From Microcaldota archaeon (GTDB taxonomy: Archaea > Micrarchaeota > Micrarchaeia > Micrarchaeales > Micrarchaeaceae): a stretch of 6,547 bases of DNA. A program made the translations under genes and the position numbers. Location of the stretch: NCBI GenBank assembly GCA_021812205.1, contig JAKAOJ010000018.1:1-6547 (forward strand). The letters are read 5' to 3'. How positions within the stretch are numbered: position 1 is the stretch's first letter; the number at the start of each line of letters is the position of its first letter. The notes beneath the pieces are model-generated. The model did not search any database. It saw nothing but the letters and a program-made list of their open reading frames with translations, and had not been told where the DNA came from. Below, one piece after another: positions 1-5,066 of the stretch.

Positions 1-424
1 TACTGAATGACAGCGACGAGACAATCCCAAGGGTCGCATAAGCCACAGAAAGCGGGACCAACAGAATGAAAGTGTCACCCAAAAGCGATGTGTACTTTAC
101 GCCATTGATCGTTATTGGGGTTATGCCTGTTAAATAATCATTGGCAAAGCATATCGCCATGTTGCTATCCACATATGGGCTGCATGAAAGACCTGTAACC
201 GAGCCGCCGGCCAGCCCGTTTATTACGCTCGTCATAATGCCATTGGGTGCAAATGCCGCAACAAGCACCCCAACGATGACGCCGTTTATCAAAGACTGCT
301 GCAGTTCAGTGATGCCGAAGTCCTTCAACTTCCTGTTGTCCATTGCATAGCCGACGCCATATACTATCCCACCCGCGCTTATCATTATTGCAATTATGCT
401 TACCGCTATGCCATACCCCAGCAT
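1..424 (-). CDS. Polytopic membrane protein, possible secretion/pilus-apparatus component (3' end off window)
   Basis: The frame is open from an ATG at 424 to the left edge: 141 codons are visible and there is no stop. I see three hydrophobic segments: residues 3-26, about 46-62 and about 117-138. A polar connector with charged residues (DNRKLKDFG) lies between the first two. A loop between segments 2 and 3 holds two cysteines (residues 81 and 92) and could be extracellular and disulfide-bonded. The start is 7 nt after the stop of the VirB2-like gene, so the two are almost certainly co-transcribed. By analogy with VirB2-VirB6 gene pairs this could be the polytopic channel or scaffold partner of the small pilin-like protein, but I recognise no diagnostic motif and the function is inference. 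The reading frame is well supported by codon pattern and hydrophobic periodicity; no alternative frame gives a sensible protein here. Confidence 0.7.
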   Translation of the reverse strand, partial: MLGYGIAVSIIAIMISAGGIVYGVGYAMDNRKLKDFGITELQQSLINGVIVGVLVAAFAPNGIMTSVINGLAGGSVTGLSCSPYVDSNMAICFANDYLTGITPITINGVKYTSLLGDTFILLVPLSVAYATLGIVSSLSFS

Positions 425-431
425 TGAACCA

Positions 432-824
432 CTACCCTGGGGCGTTGGCCGTCATATTGCTGAGCAGGTGAGTCGATGTGTTTGCTAGGGAGGTCGAAGC
501 TACGCTAAGAACCCCCACTACAATAGCGCCTATTATTATGTTTATCGCGGTAGTGTGGAAGTTGGCGCGTTTGTCTGGTGGAAGTATCTGCCCTACTGCA
601 TAAAATATTCCGGCTACAACAAAAAGCACCCCGCTTAGTATCGGCCCTATCTCCGAGAGCACATTTTTGATATAACTGAGCTCTGAAATGAGCTGTACCC
701 CCGAGCTTCCGGCATTGGCATAGCCTGCAAAAAGCGCCGACAACACCGTCAAGGGCACGATAATGTACTTTATCGACCTCATGCCTGCCATGCCAAATCG
801 CCTAAGAACCTCCAGTTGCTTCAT
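432..824 (-). CDS. VirB2/TrbC-like small membrane protein with signal peptide
   Basis: A protein of 130 residues from the ATG at 824. The same frame has a GTG at 833 and further in-frame ATGs at 791 and 782. The N-terminus is basic (RRFGMAGMRSIKY), followed by a hydrophobic core (IIVPLTVLSALFAGY) and an ANA-G cleavage-like site, which looks like a signal peptide. Two further hydrophobic segments follow (SGVLFVVAGIFYAVGQIL and INIIIGAIVVGVLSVAS) with a short charged loop between them (PPDKRANFHT). Signal peptide plus two helices joined by a basic loop is the architecture of VirB2/TrbC pilins of type IV secretion systems. The tail is Ser/Thr/Asn-rich. It is the first gene of a minus-strand operon with the polytopic membrane protein 7 nt downstream. 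The family assignment rests on architecture only. The ATG at 782 would give a more compact signal peptide, so the start is uncertain. Confidence 0.7.
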   Translation of the reverse strand: MKQLEVLRRFGMAGMRSIKYIIVPLTVLSALFAGYANAGSSGVQLISELSYIKNVLSEIGPILSGVLFVVAGIFYAVGQILPPDKRANFHTTAINIIIGAIVVGVLSVASTSLANTSTHLLSNMTANAPG

Positions 825-850
825 CCAAACCACTATTTACTTTACTACAT

Positions 851-880
851 GATTTTATATGAAGATATATATTTAAATAC
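851..880 (-). promoter_or_regulatory. Two TATA-like boxes upstream of the VirB2-like gene
   Basis: On the minus strand, TATAAAA at about 860-854 would place a transcript start near 831, giving a leader of only about 7 nt for the ATG at 824. A second AT-rich box, TTTAAATA, at about 878-870 would start transcription near 848. Both sit in an AT-rich island (about 841-895) that contrasts with the surrounding genes. No clear Shine-Dalgarno lies before either candidate start codon, consistent with a leaderless or near-leaderless mRNA. Confidence 0.5.
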
Positions 881-991
881 TTATGTATAGATACTACCTT
901 CCAAGGAAGCGTCTGCATTCACGTATTGCTGCAGATTAAATATTAGGAGCCGACCTTTTGGGACATTTAGGAAACGAACTACCCGCGGGAT

Positions 992-1063
992 AGCCCGGAG
1001 AGGGAATTGGACCCTCGGCCTATTGTTTACAAGACAATCGCTCTACCACTGAGCTACCCGGGC
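992..1063 (-). tRNA. tRNA-Thr (anticodon TGT)
   Basis: A complete 72-nt cloverleaf with no intron. The acceptor stem GCCCGGG pairs with TCCGGGC, with one G-U at pair 7-66. The D arm GCTC/GAGC has an AGTGGTA loop containing G18G19. The anticodon stem ATTGT/ACAAT closes the loop CTTGTAA, giving anticodon TGT, which reads ACA. The variable loop is AGGCC. The T stem GAGGG/CCCTC closes a 7-nt loop. The discriminator is U73 and the first pairs are G1-C72 and C2-G71, as expected for archaeal tRNA-Thr. CCA is not encoded. The T loop reads TCCAATT, so position 55 is C where U (pseudouridine) is nearly invariant; everything else looks functional. A TATA box lies at the right distance upstream. Confidence 0.95.
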
Positions 1064-1085
1064 GCACTTTCTATTTGGAAACCTG

Positions 1086-1095
1086 CTATAAAAAC
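1086..1095 (-). promoter_or_regulatory. TATA box of the tRNA-Thr gene
   Basis: The minus strand reads GTTTTTATAG here. Its centre (about 1090) is 27 bp upstream of the tRNA 5' end at 1063, the standard archaeal TATA spacing. It lies directly next to the flippase stop codon at 1097-1099, so the tRNA has its own promoter within the short gap rather than depending on readthrough from the flippase gene. Confidence 0.65.
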
Positions 1096-1096
1096 A

Positions 1097-2689
1097 TTAC
1101 TTTGGCGGCCTCTGCGCCTCCCCTTCCTTCGGCATGAAGAGCTCAGCGTACCGCAGCATCGCGTTCATCGGTGCGTAAAGCATGCCGAACCTTTTTCCTA
1201 TGCTTCTTACAAACTCAATATTCCTCCTACCTACTCCCCTGAAGAGGACCACCAGCGCAGGGTAAAGGAGCAAATCTACAGCAGCAGTTGCGAGTATGGA
1301 CAGATAGCGTCCGTGCATCGCAATGACTATGCCCAGCATGACTGCGCCTGTAACTCCTGCAGCCAGGGCAACGCTGGCAAGCCTCCTCATGTCTAGCCTC
1401 AGGCCAAATTGCTCCCTGAGTGCGCGTAGGTAGAGCGCATCGAAGAAGATCGGTGCTATGACGAACATCGCGACCAGCACCCCGATGGCCTTGTATAGGG
1501 GCACGAACGCGAGGAGCATCGCCACCTCTGCAACCACAACGATCACCTGGTAGCGCATGAAGCGCTTAGTGTCGCCATTACCTATTATGAGTGTGGCTGC
1601 AAAGCTCCCTATTACCCCTACTGCGGTGCCTATCGCTATAACTGCAAAATAGAATGGAGCCGATGCGTATGCGCTCGAGAAGAGCAGGCGCGTCAGTGGC
1701 GTTGCAGCGCCAACCATCCAAGCAAGCACGGGCAGCAGCAACAGCAGCATGTAATAGATGCTGCTGCCGTATATCGAGCTGACGCGCCTGGCCAGATGCT
1801 CGCTCGCGAACATCTTCGAGAACGCCGGAAGCAGCACAAAGGTCGTCGATGTCAGGACAAGCTCAACTATCCTGCCTAGCTTGTAGGCTGCCCCGAAGCT
1901 TCCCACCACAGCCGCGCCTGCGAACACGCCCAAGAACGCTATTGCGAAGCTTGTCGTCCCCGATGCTACTATGTTTGCCACTACAACCGGCGCGGAGAAG
2001 CGTGTGAGCTCACGGGCAACCTTCACGGACGGCATAACTGCCCTGGCGTAGCCATTGGCTGCGACATACGCAAATGCTAGGATAAACCCTATCAGCAATC
2101 CGGCCGCTAGCCCGGCCATTGCTCCAAGCACGCCATAGCCAAGCGCCACAAGTATAACCGTAGCAAAGAGCTGTATGACTGTATATGTGACGTTCGAGAT
2201 TGCAGATTCTTTTATCATGTCGAGCCCGACGAGCACCGCGATGGTTATGTTGAACAGCACGGTAAGCAAGACTATGACAGAGGCGACCTCCAGCGGCGCA
2301 GCCATCGATGAATTGCCGTACACGTGCGTCGCTATGGTCCCGCTCAGCACTATCCCTGCGATGCTTATAGCAAGCGCAATGAGTGTCGACACCGCGTACG
2401 CATTGCTGATTATGCCCAGCCTGCGCTTCATCTCGGCCTTCTCCTCAGGCAGTTTCTTCCTCAGCGCGGTGCCTATCCCAAAGTTGCCGCCAGCTCCGAG
2501 CAGCGTGGCGAACGCCACTGCAAGCGTATATATTCCGTAGTCTGCCGGCCTGAGATACCTGGTAAGGAAGATAAGCAGCATCAGCGTCACTGCTGCGCCG
2601 CCCACCTTGCTGAGCACGAAGACAGTGCCACTCCTCGCGGTGGCTATGCCAAGCTCCTCTGCGCTCTGCTGCATGCCCTCTTCAGCCAT
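1097..2689 (-). CDS. Wzx/MurJ-type (MVF superfamily) polysaccharide flippase
   Basis: A very hydrophobic protein of 530 residues from the ATG at 2689. An alternative GTG at 2698 (533 residues) overlaps the upstream trpS stop by one base. After a short polar N-terminus it shows about 12-14 membrane segments. The segment LTRYLRPADYGIYTLA followed by a glycine-rich helix and IGTALRKKLPEEK resembles the start of the polysaccharide-biosynthesis (Wzx/RfbX) family, where an L-x-R-x-L-x-P-x-x-[FY]-G signature is common. Family members flip lipid-linked oligosaccharides across the cytoplasmic membrane; in an archaeon the likely job is export of glycan for N-glycosylation or the cell surface. The length is typical. 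No glycosyltransferase genes are in view, so the substrate cannot be inferred. Translational coupling to trpS is likely from the spacing. Confidence 0.85.
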   Translation of the reverse strand: MAEEGMQQSAEELGIATARSGTVFVLSKVGGAAVTLMLLIFLTRYLRPADYGIYTLAVAFATLLGAGGNFGIGTALRKKLPEEKAEMKRRLGIISNAYAVSTLIALAISIAGIVLSGTIATHVYGNSSMAAPLEVASVIVLLTVLFNITIAVLVGLDMIKESAISNVTYTVIQLFATVILVALGYGVLGAMAGLAAGLLIGFILAFAYVAANGYARAVMPSVKVARELTRFSAPVVVANIVASGTTSFAIAFLGVFAGAAVVGSFGAAYKLGRIVELVLTSTTFVLLPAFSKMFASEHLARRVSSIYGSSIYYMLLLLLPVLAWMVGAATPLTRLLFSSAYASAPFYFAVIAIGTAVGVIGSFAATLIIGNGDTKRFMRYQVIVVVAEVAMLLAFVPLYKAIGVLVAMFVIAPIFFDALYLRALREQFGLRLDMRRLASVALAAGVTGAVMLGIVIAMHGRYLSILATAAVDLLLYPALVVLFRGVGRRNIEFVRSIGKRFGMLYAPMNAMLRYAELFMPKEGEAQRPPK

Positions 2690-2697
2690 CGGAAGCA

Positions 2698-3813
2698 CTA
2701 ATCTCTAACTATGAAGTCGTCAAGCCTGCCCTTTATCTTCTCGCGGTTGCGCCTGTGCTGCTCTAGGAAGGCGTTTATCCGCTTGGCGAGGTCTGCCTTG
2801 TGCTCTCCTGCCAGCAGCGTGCCGTCCCGCTCCGCGTCGAATATGGCCTTCAGCTTTTTGTCGTCAGGCTCGAATATATACCTGTAGTTCTGGCATACAA
2901 CGCACTTGTCAGGGTCGCCCCCGTGCTTCCTCTGCAGCTCTGCAGTGGCCTGCTGGCCTGTGAACATGCGCTGCACCTTCTTCTTCACGGTAGCCTCGTC
3001 GTCGTGCAGGTATATCGTGTCCAGCTCAGAGCTTGCCGACATCTTTGCGTCGCCGCTCATGCCGGGGAGGAACTTCGCCTCTATCGTAGCTGGCTTATAA
3101 TACCCAAGCTTGCCGACTACGTCGCGCGTCAGCCTGAAATGCACGTCCTGGTCTACTGCGAGCGGGATGAGGCACGGGACGTTGTGGCCCTCCTCCACGC
3201 TCTTCAGGAATGCTGGCACCGCCTGCATGCTGGTGTAGAAGATCCAGCCTATATTGGACTCGTTGGTCATACCGAACGCGTCCTTTACCATGGAGAAGGT
3301 TATGCGCTTCGCCACGCGGACCGCCTGCCTGTACAAGGTCTTGGCATACTCCATGTCAAAGAATATTTTCGTCTTCTCCGGGTCGAACCCTAGCGCTGCT
3401 ATGTTCAGCGCGGCGTCATACGAAAGCTCGTGTATCTCCTCCAGCGGCCTGCCCCTCGCCCAGTACTTTTCCTCGTCAGGTATCTGTATGTAGGCCTCGA
3501 CGCCGAACTTCTCCTGGAGCCATTGCGTGAGCATGAAAGGCACGAGGTGCCCTATTGTCATTGGCCCGGACGGCGCTATGCCTGTATAAAGGTAGAATTT
3601 GTTTCCCTTCTCGTACTCGTCAAGGATCCAGTTGAGGTCCCTGTGCGCGTAATATATGCCGCGCCTAAGCATGAAATGCAGCATGCCTGTGTGCTTCCTT
3701 ATGCGCTCGAGGAGAGCCTCGTCAATGCGCTCCAGGCCAAACTGCTTCGCGAGCATATCGTAGTCTATCTTGCCCTCCACCTTGTAGGGCGTGACCTTGA
3801 AGTCTCCAGCCAT
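2698..3813 (-). CDS. trpS: Tryptophanyl-tRNA synthetase, archaeal/eukaryotic type
   Basis: A class Ic synthetase of 371 residues from the ATG at 3813; a TTG one codon upstream is in frame but a poorer start. It charges tRNA-Trp with tryptophan using ATP. The HIGH-equivalent signature is TIGH in SGPMTIGHL (residues 86-89), within YTGIAPSGPMT typical of this enzyme. The KMSKS-equivalent is KMSAS (257-261), the form usual in archaeal and eukaryotic TrpRS. The conserved block IPLAVDQDVHFRLTRDV (216-232) lies between them. A CVVC pair (304-307) lies in the C-terminal anticodon-binding part and could bind a metal. The length suits a compact archaeal enzyme without a eukaryotic WHEP extension. Its stop TAG overlaps a possible GTG start of the flippase gene. 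A TATA-like box lies about 32 bp upstream of the ATG with no Shine-Dalgarno, suggesting a very short leader. Confidence 0.96.
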   Translation of the reverse strand: MAGDFKVTPYKVEGKIDYDMLAKQFGLERIDEALLERIRKHTGMLHFMLRRGIYYAHRDLNWILDEYEKGNKFYLYTGIAPSGPMTIGHLVPFMLTQWLQEKFGVEAYIQIPDEEKYWARGRPLEEIHELSYDAALNIAALGFDPEKTKIFFDMEYAKTLYRQAVRVAKRITFSMVKDAFGMTNESNIGWIFYTSMQAVPAFLKSVEEGHNVPCLIPLAVDQDVHFRLTRDVVGKLGYYKPATIEAKFLPGMSGDAKMSASSELDTIYLHDDEATVKKKVQRMFTGQQATAELQRKHGGDPDKCVVCQNYRYIFEPDDKKLKAIFDAERDGTLLAGEHKADLAKRINAFLEQHRRNREKIKGRLDDFIVRD

Positions 3814-3840
3814 CAAATCAGGAATAGATGTGCACGGAAG

Positions 3841-3850
3841 CTTTATTTAC
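3841..3850 (-). promoter_or_regulatory. TATA-like box upstream of trpS
   Basis: The minus strand reads GTAAATAAAG, centred near 3845. A start of transcription about 26 bp downstream (near 3819) would leave a leader of about 6 nt before the trpS ATG at 3813. No Shine-Dalgarno is visible between the box and the ATG, so near-leaderless initiation is consistent. The gap to the upstream CDGSH gene is only 60 bp, so readthrough from that gene is also possible. Confidence 0.5.
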
Positions 3851-3873
3851 TCTTTTGTGCGCGCAAGCAGGCT

Positions 3874-4152
3874 TCATTCGGTGTACTCGTTGGGTGCGTC
3901 AGCCAGCTGTTCGGTCTCCTCTATCTCAGAGCCGTTGCCCTCAAGGTCGTACACGTAGAGCTTGGCTGCGTCCTCCGTCTTCGTCTTTGCATGGCTGCCG
4001 TCGCAGTATGGCTTGTTCCTAGACAGCCCGCAGGCGCAGAGGTGCAGCTCGTAGTTCAGTGCTTTCTCATCAGAAGTGATGTTCGAGTAGCCTGGCGCGT
4101 CGCGCATCTTGAGCACATACGGATGGTGCCTGCCGTGCTTTATCATTCTCAT
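3874..4152 (-). CDS. Single-domain CDGSH iron-sulfur protein
   Basis: A soluble protein of 92 residues with one exact CDGSH signature, CACGLSRNKPYCDGSH (residues 39-54), matching C-x-C-x2-[ST]-x3-P-x-C-D-G-[STA]-H. The expected [2Fe-2S] ligands Cys39, Cys41, Cys50 and His54 are all present. The N-terminal part (residues 1-38) is basic and His-rich (HGRHHPYV); the C-terminal 30 residues are strongly acidic. There is no membrane anchor, unlike mitoNEET. Family members carry a redox- and pH-sensitive cluster, and roles in electron or cluster transfer are proposed; the specific role here is unknown. The ATG at 4152 is favoured because a palindromic TATA-like element sits about 32 bp upstream; an ATG two codons in is also possible. 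The gene follows speH on the same strand with a 46-bp gap. Confidence 0.93.
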   Translation of the reverse strand: MRMIKHGRHHPYVLKMRDAPGYSNITSDEKALNYELHLCACGLSRNKPYCDGSHAKTKTEDAAKLYVYDLEGNGSEIEETEQLADAPNEYTE

Positions 4153-4177
4153 GGTATCACGCAGTCAATCGCAGCCA

Positions 4178-4191
4178 ATGCTTAAAAGCAT
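4178..4191 (-). promoter_or_regulatory. Palindromic TATA-like element upstream of the CDGSH gene
   Basis: The 14-mer ATGCTTAAAAGCAT is a perfect 6-bp inverted repeat around AA. On the minus strand it contains GCTTTTAAGC, a plausible archaeal TATA box. From its centre, a transcript start near 4159 would give a leader of about 7 nt before the CDGSH ATG at 4152. The element lies 7 bp past the speH stop. An identical copy stands upstream of speH at 4704-4717, which suggests shared control or at least two similar promoters. Confidence 0.5.
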
Positions 4192-4198
4192 GTCCAAT

Positions 4199-4642
4199 TC
4201 AATTGCTCCTGTCTGCTGTGAGCATCTTGTGCCTCTTCGGCTTGAGCACTTCAAGCACATGCTTGAAGGCTATGGCTGGATCGCTCTTCTTGCCGCACGT
4301 GTAGATGTCGATCGTAGCGTACATGCTCTCCGGCCAGGTGTGCAGCGCTATATGGCTTTCCTCGACGAGTGCTATCACGGAAACCCCGCCGTCTATTCCC
4401 ATGTAAGAAGCGAACTTCTTCGTGATGAGCTCCAGTATGTGCATGTTGCCGAGCTTCGCGGATTCGACCACCAGGTCTGTCAGCGTCTTGAGATCGCCTG
4501 CTATGCTCTCATCGATGTCATAGAGGTTTCCGTAGACGTGCTTACCTATAACCCTCGGTATCTGCCGCATTCCCTGCACGGCGTGTTTCCCCGTTGCTTT
4601 GGGGAGCTGCTTCATGCCCTGGATAGAGGTAACTCTCACCAT
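4199..4642 (-). CDS. speH: S-adenosylmethionine decarboxylase proenzyme (pyruvoyl, SpeH type)
   Basis: A 147-residue proenzyme that decarboxylates S-adenosylmethionine to give the aminopropyl donor for spermidine-type polyamines. It self-cleaves between Glu95 and Ser96 in EESHIALHTWPE, turning Ser96 into the pyruvoyl cofactor of the alpha chain. By spacing, Ser96, His101 and Cys116 (in YTCGKK) correspond to Ser63, His68 and Cys83 of the Thermotoga maritima enzyme. GKHVYGNLYDID (34-45) is the usual first strand. Known homologues start close to that strand, so about 25-33 extra residues precede it here. The extra part is a 15-residue tandem duplication: residues 8-22 and 23-37 both follow the pattern QGM[KR]Q[LI]P[KR]xxGKH. 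The ATG at 4642 is chosen because GGTGAT lies 6 nt before it. In-frame ATGs at 4615 and 4570 would shorten the extension. Confidence 0.96.
   Translation of the reverse strand: MVRVTSIQGMKQLPKATGKHAVQGMRQIPRVIGKHVYGNLYDIDESIAGDLKTLTDLVVESAKLGNMHILELITKKFASYMGIDGGVSVIALVEESHIALHTWPESMYATIDIYTCGKKSDPAIAFKHVLEVLKPKRHKMLTADRSN
4532..4621 (-). repeat. Two tandem 45-bp units encoding a duplicated N-terminal segment of SpeH
   Basis: Unit 1 (4577-4621) encodes QGMKQLPKATGKHAV and unit 2 (4532-4576) encodes QGMRQIPRVIGKHVY. Eight of 15 residues are identical and about four more are conservative (K/R twice, L/I, A/V). At DNA level only about 26 of 45 bases match, so the copies have drifted while the protein pattern stayed. 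Unit 2 is the part that leads into the canonical first strand of the enzyme. Confidence 0.75.
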
Positions 4643-4648
4643 TTCTTT

Positions 4649-4654
4649 ATCACC
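4649..4654 (-). promoter_or_regulatory. Strong Shine-Dalgarno deciding the speH start
   Basis: The minus strand reads GGTGAT followed by six nucleotides and then ATG at 4642. This matches the complement of the archaeal 16S rRNA 3' end and supports the longest start of speH over the internal ATGs at 4615 and 4570. It is the clearest ribosome binding site in the window. Confidence 0.7.
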
Positions 4655-4670
4655 GTGTATTTGCCTGCCC

Positions 4671-4680
4671 CTTTATACAC
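4671..4680 (-). promoter_or_regulatory. TATA box proximal to speH
   Basis: The minus strand reads GTGTATAAAG, a good archaeal TATA box. Standard spacing would start the transcript near 4648, inside or at the edge of the GGTGAT site, leaving a leader of only about 5-8 nt. That would largely waste the Shine-Dalgarno, so the more distal palindromic element at 4704-4717 may be the main promoter, or both may be used. Confidence 0.45.
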
Positions 4681-4703
4681 AGAACCCTAATAGATTAATA
4701 AAA

Positions 4704-4717
4704 ATGCTTAAAAGCAT
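4704..4717 (-). promoter_or_regulatory. Second copy of the palindromic TATA-like element, upstream of speH
   Basis: An identical ATGCTTAAAAGCAT to the copy at 4178-4191. With flanks, 18 of 19 bases agree (AATGCTTAAAAGCAT then G/A then TCC). Read on the minus strand, its GCTTTTAAGC core would start transcription near 4685, giving a speH leader of about 43 nt that includes the whole GGTGAT site. Being palindromic, it could also be an operator or work on the plus strand, but no plus-strand gene begins at a fitting distance. Confidence 0.45.
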
Positions 4718-4798
4718 ATCCCTCATGGCATAGTGACAAAAATATCAGGCTCTAGCTCTGCAGTAGCCAGCGATACGACGCCAAAGTCCGCGCGTTAG

Positions 4799-4809
4799 TT
4801 ATTTATTAG
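4799..4809 (+). promoter_or_regulatory. TATA-like box of the eL40 operon
   Basis: TTATTTATTAG stands out in a GC-richer stretch (GTCCGCGCG lies just upstream). Standard spacing gives a transcript start near 4830, i.e. a leader of about 53 nt before the eL40 ATG at 4883. That leader is longer than those inferred for the other genes in the window and contains a predicted hairpin. Confidence 0.45.
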
Positions 4810-4834
4810 TTGATGTGTCTAATGTAGTGGCTTG

Positions 4835-4860
4835 GCAGGCTGCGTGTGCAGTGCGCCTGC
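4835..4860 (+). promoter_or_regulatory. Predicted hairpin in the eL40 mRNA leader
   Basis: GCAGG (4835-4839) can pair with CCTGC (4856-4860), and inside it CTGC (4840-4843) with GCAG (4848-4851) around a GTGT loop, leaving a one-sided TGCG bulge. The stem would start about 5 nt into the predicted transcript and end 22 nt before the start codon. The same stretch also contains the 8-bp direct repeat TGCAGTGC at 4847-4854 and 4858-4865. A regulatory role is speculative; the pairing is seen directly. Confidence 0.35.
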
Positions 4861-4882
4861 AGTGCCCAAATGGTGCTTAAAC

Positions 4883-5035
4883 ATGGGAAAATTTCCAATA
4901 GCTGACGCGGAACTGTCAAAGATCTGGGTATGCAGGAGATGCAAGGCCAGGAACAAGGCGGGGAGCAAAGTATGCCGGAAGTGCGGATACAGCGCCCTCA
5001 GGCCGAAGAGGAAGAACGCCAGGGTAAAGAAGTGA
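4883..5035 (+). CDS. rpl40e: 50S ribosomal protein eL40
   Basis: A 50-residue basic protein of the large ribosomal subunit. The zinc ribbon is seen as CRRC (residues 17-20) and CRKC (31-34), followed by GYSALRPKRK, closely matching archaeal L40e, which is about 50 residues and lacks the eukaryotic ubiquitin fusion. The ATG at 4883 gives MGKFPIADAE, the usual family N-terminus, and is preceded by GGTG 7 nt upstream. A TTG 51 bp further upstream extends the frame but encodes an unrelated cysteine-containing stretch and is rejected. The gene leads a likely operon, with the winged-helix-like gene 31 nt downstream. The basic C-terminal tail is typical. Confidence 0.96.
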   Translation: MGKFPIADAELSKIWVCRRCKARNKAGSKVCRKCGYSALRPKRKNARVKK

Positions 5036-5066
5036 TGCTTAATCCAAACACGCATGGGGCGCTAGA

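Noticed and set aside
141..350. A 69-codon plus-strand open frame at the left edge
   Set aside because: It is antisense to the longer partial membrane protein frame, whose hydrophobic pattern and spacing to the upstream gene are convincing.
981..990. The CCCGCGGG palindrome just past the tRNA as a terminator
   Set aside because: Eight bases with no loop and no T tract following on the minus strand; archaeal termination depends mainly on T-rich tracts.
1007..1396. A 129-codon plus-strand open frame
   Set aside because: It starts inside the tRNA-Thr gene and runs antisense to the flippase; no protein features.
2800..3393. A 197-codon plus-strand open frame inside trpS
   Set aside because: It is antisense to the synthetase catalytic region and shows no domain or plausible start site.
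3430..4185. A 251-codon plus-strand open frame opposite trpS and the CDGSH gene
   Set aside because: It lies antisense to two well-supported genes with intact motifs. Its translation is cysteine-, leucine- and valine-heavy with no recognisable domain, and it exists because the real genes avoid certain codons.
4109..4690. A 193-codon plus-strand open frame opposite speH
   Set aside because: It is antisense to speH, whose catalytic motifs and ribosome binding site are clear; the translation looks like a reverse-frame artefact.
4178..4717. The paired 14-bp palindromes as ends of a mobile element or attachment sites
   Set aside because: The segment between them holds only speH, a housekeeping gene in the normal orientation. 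There is no transposase, integrase or target duplication, and promoter location explains both copies better.
4832..4882. An extended TTG start for eL40
   Set aside because: The added 17 residues do not match the family N-terminus. The ATG at 4883 gives the expected sequence and has GGTG 7 nt upstream.
4805..4905. A possible C/D box small RNA before eL40
   Set aside because: TTGATGT only partly matches box C (RUGAUGA), and the nearest CTGA falls inside the eL40 coding region with no clear C'/D' pair.
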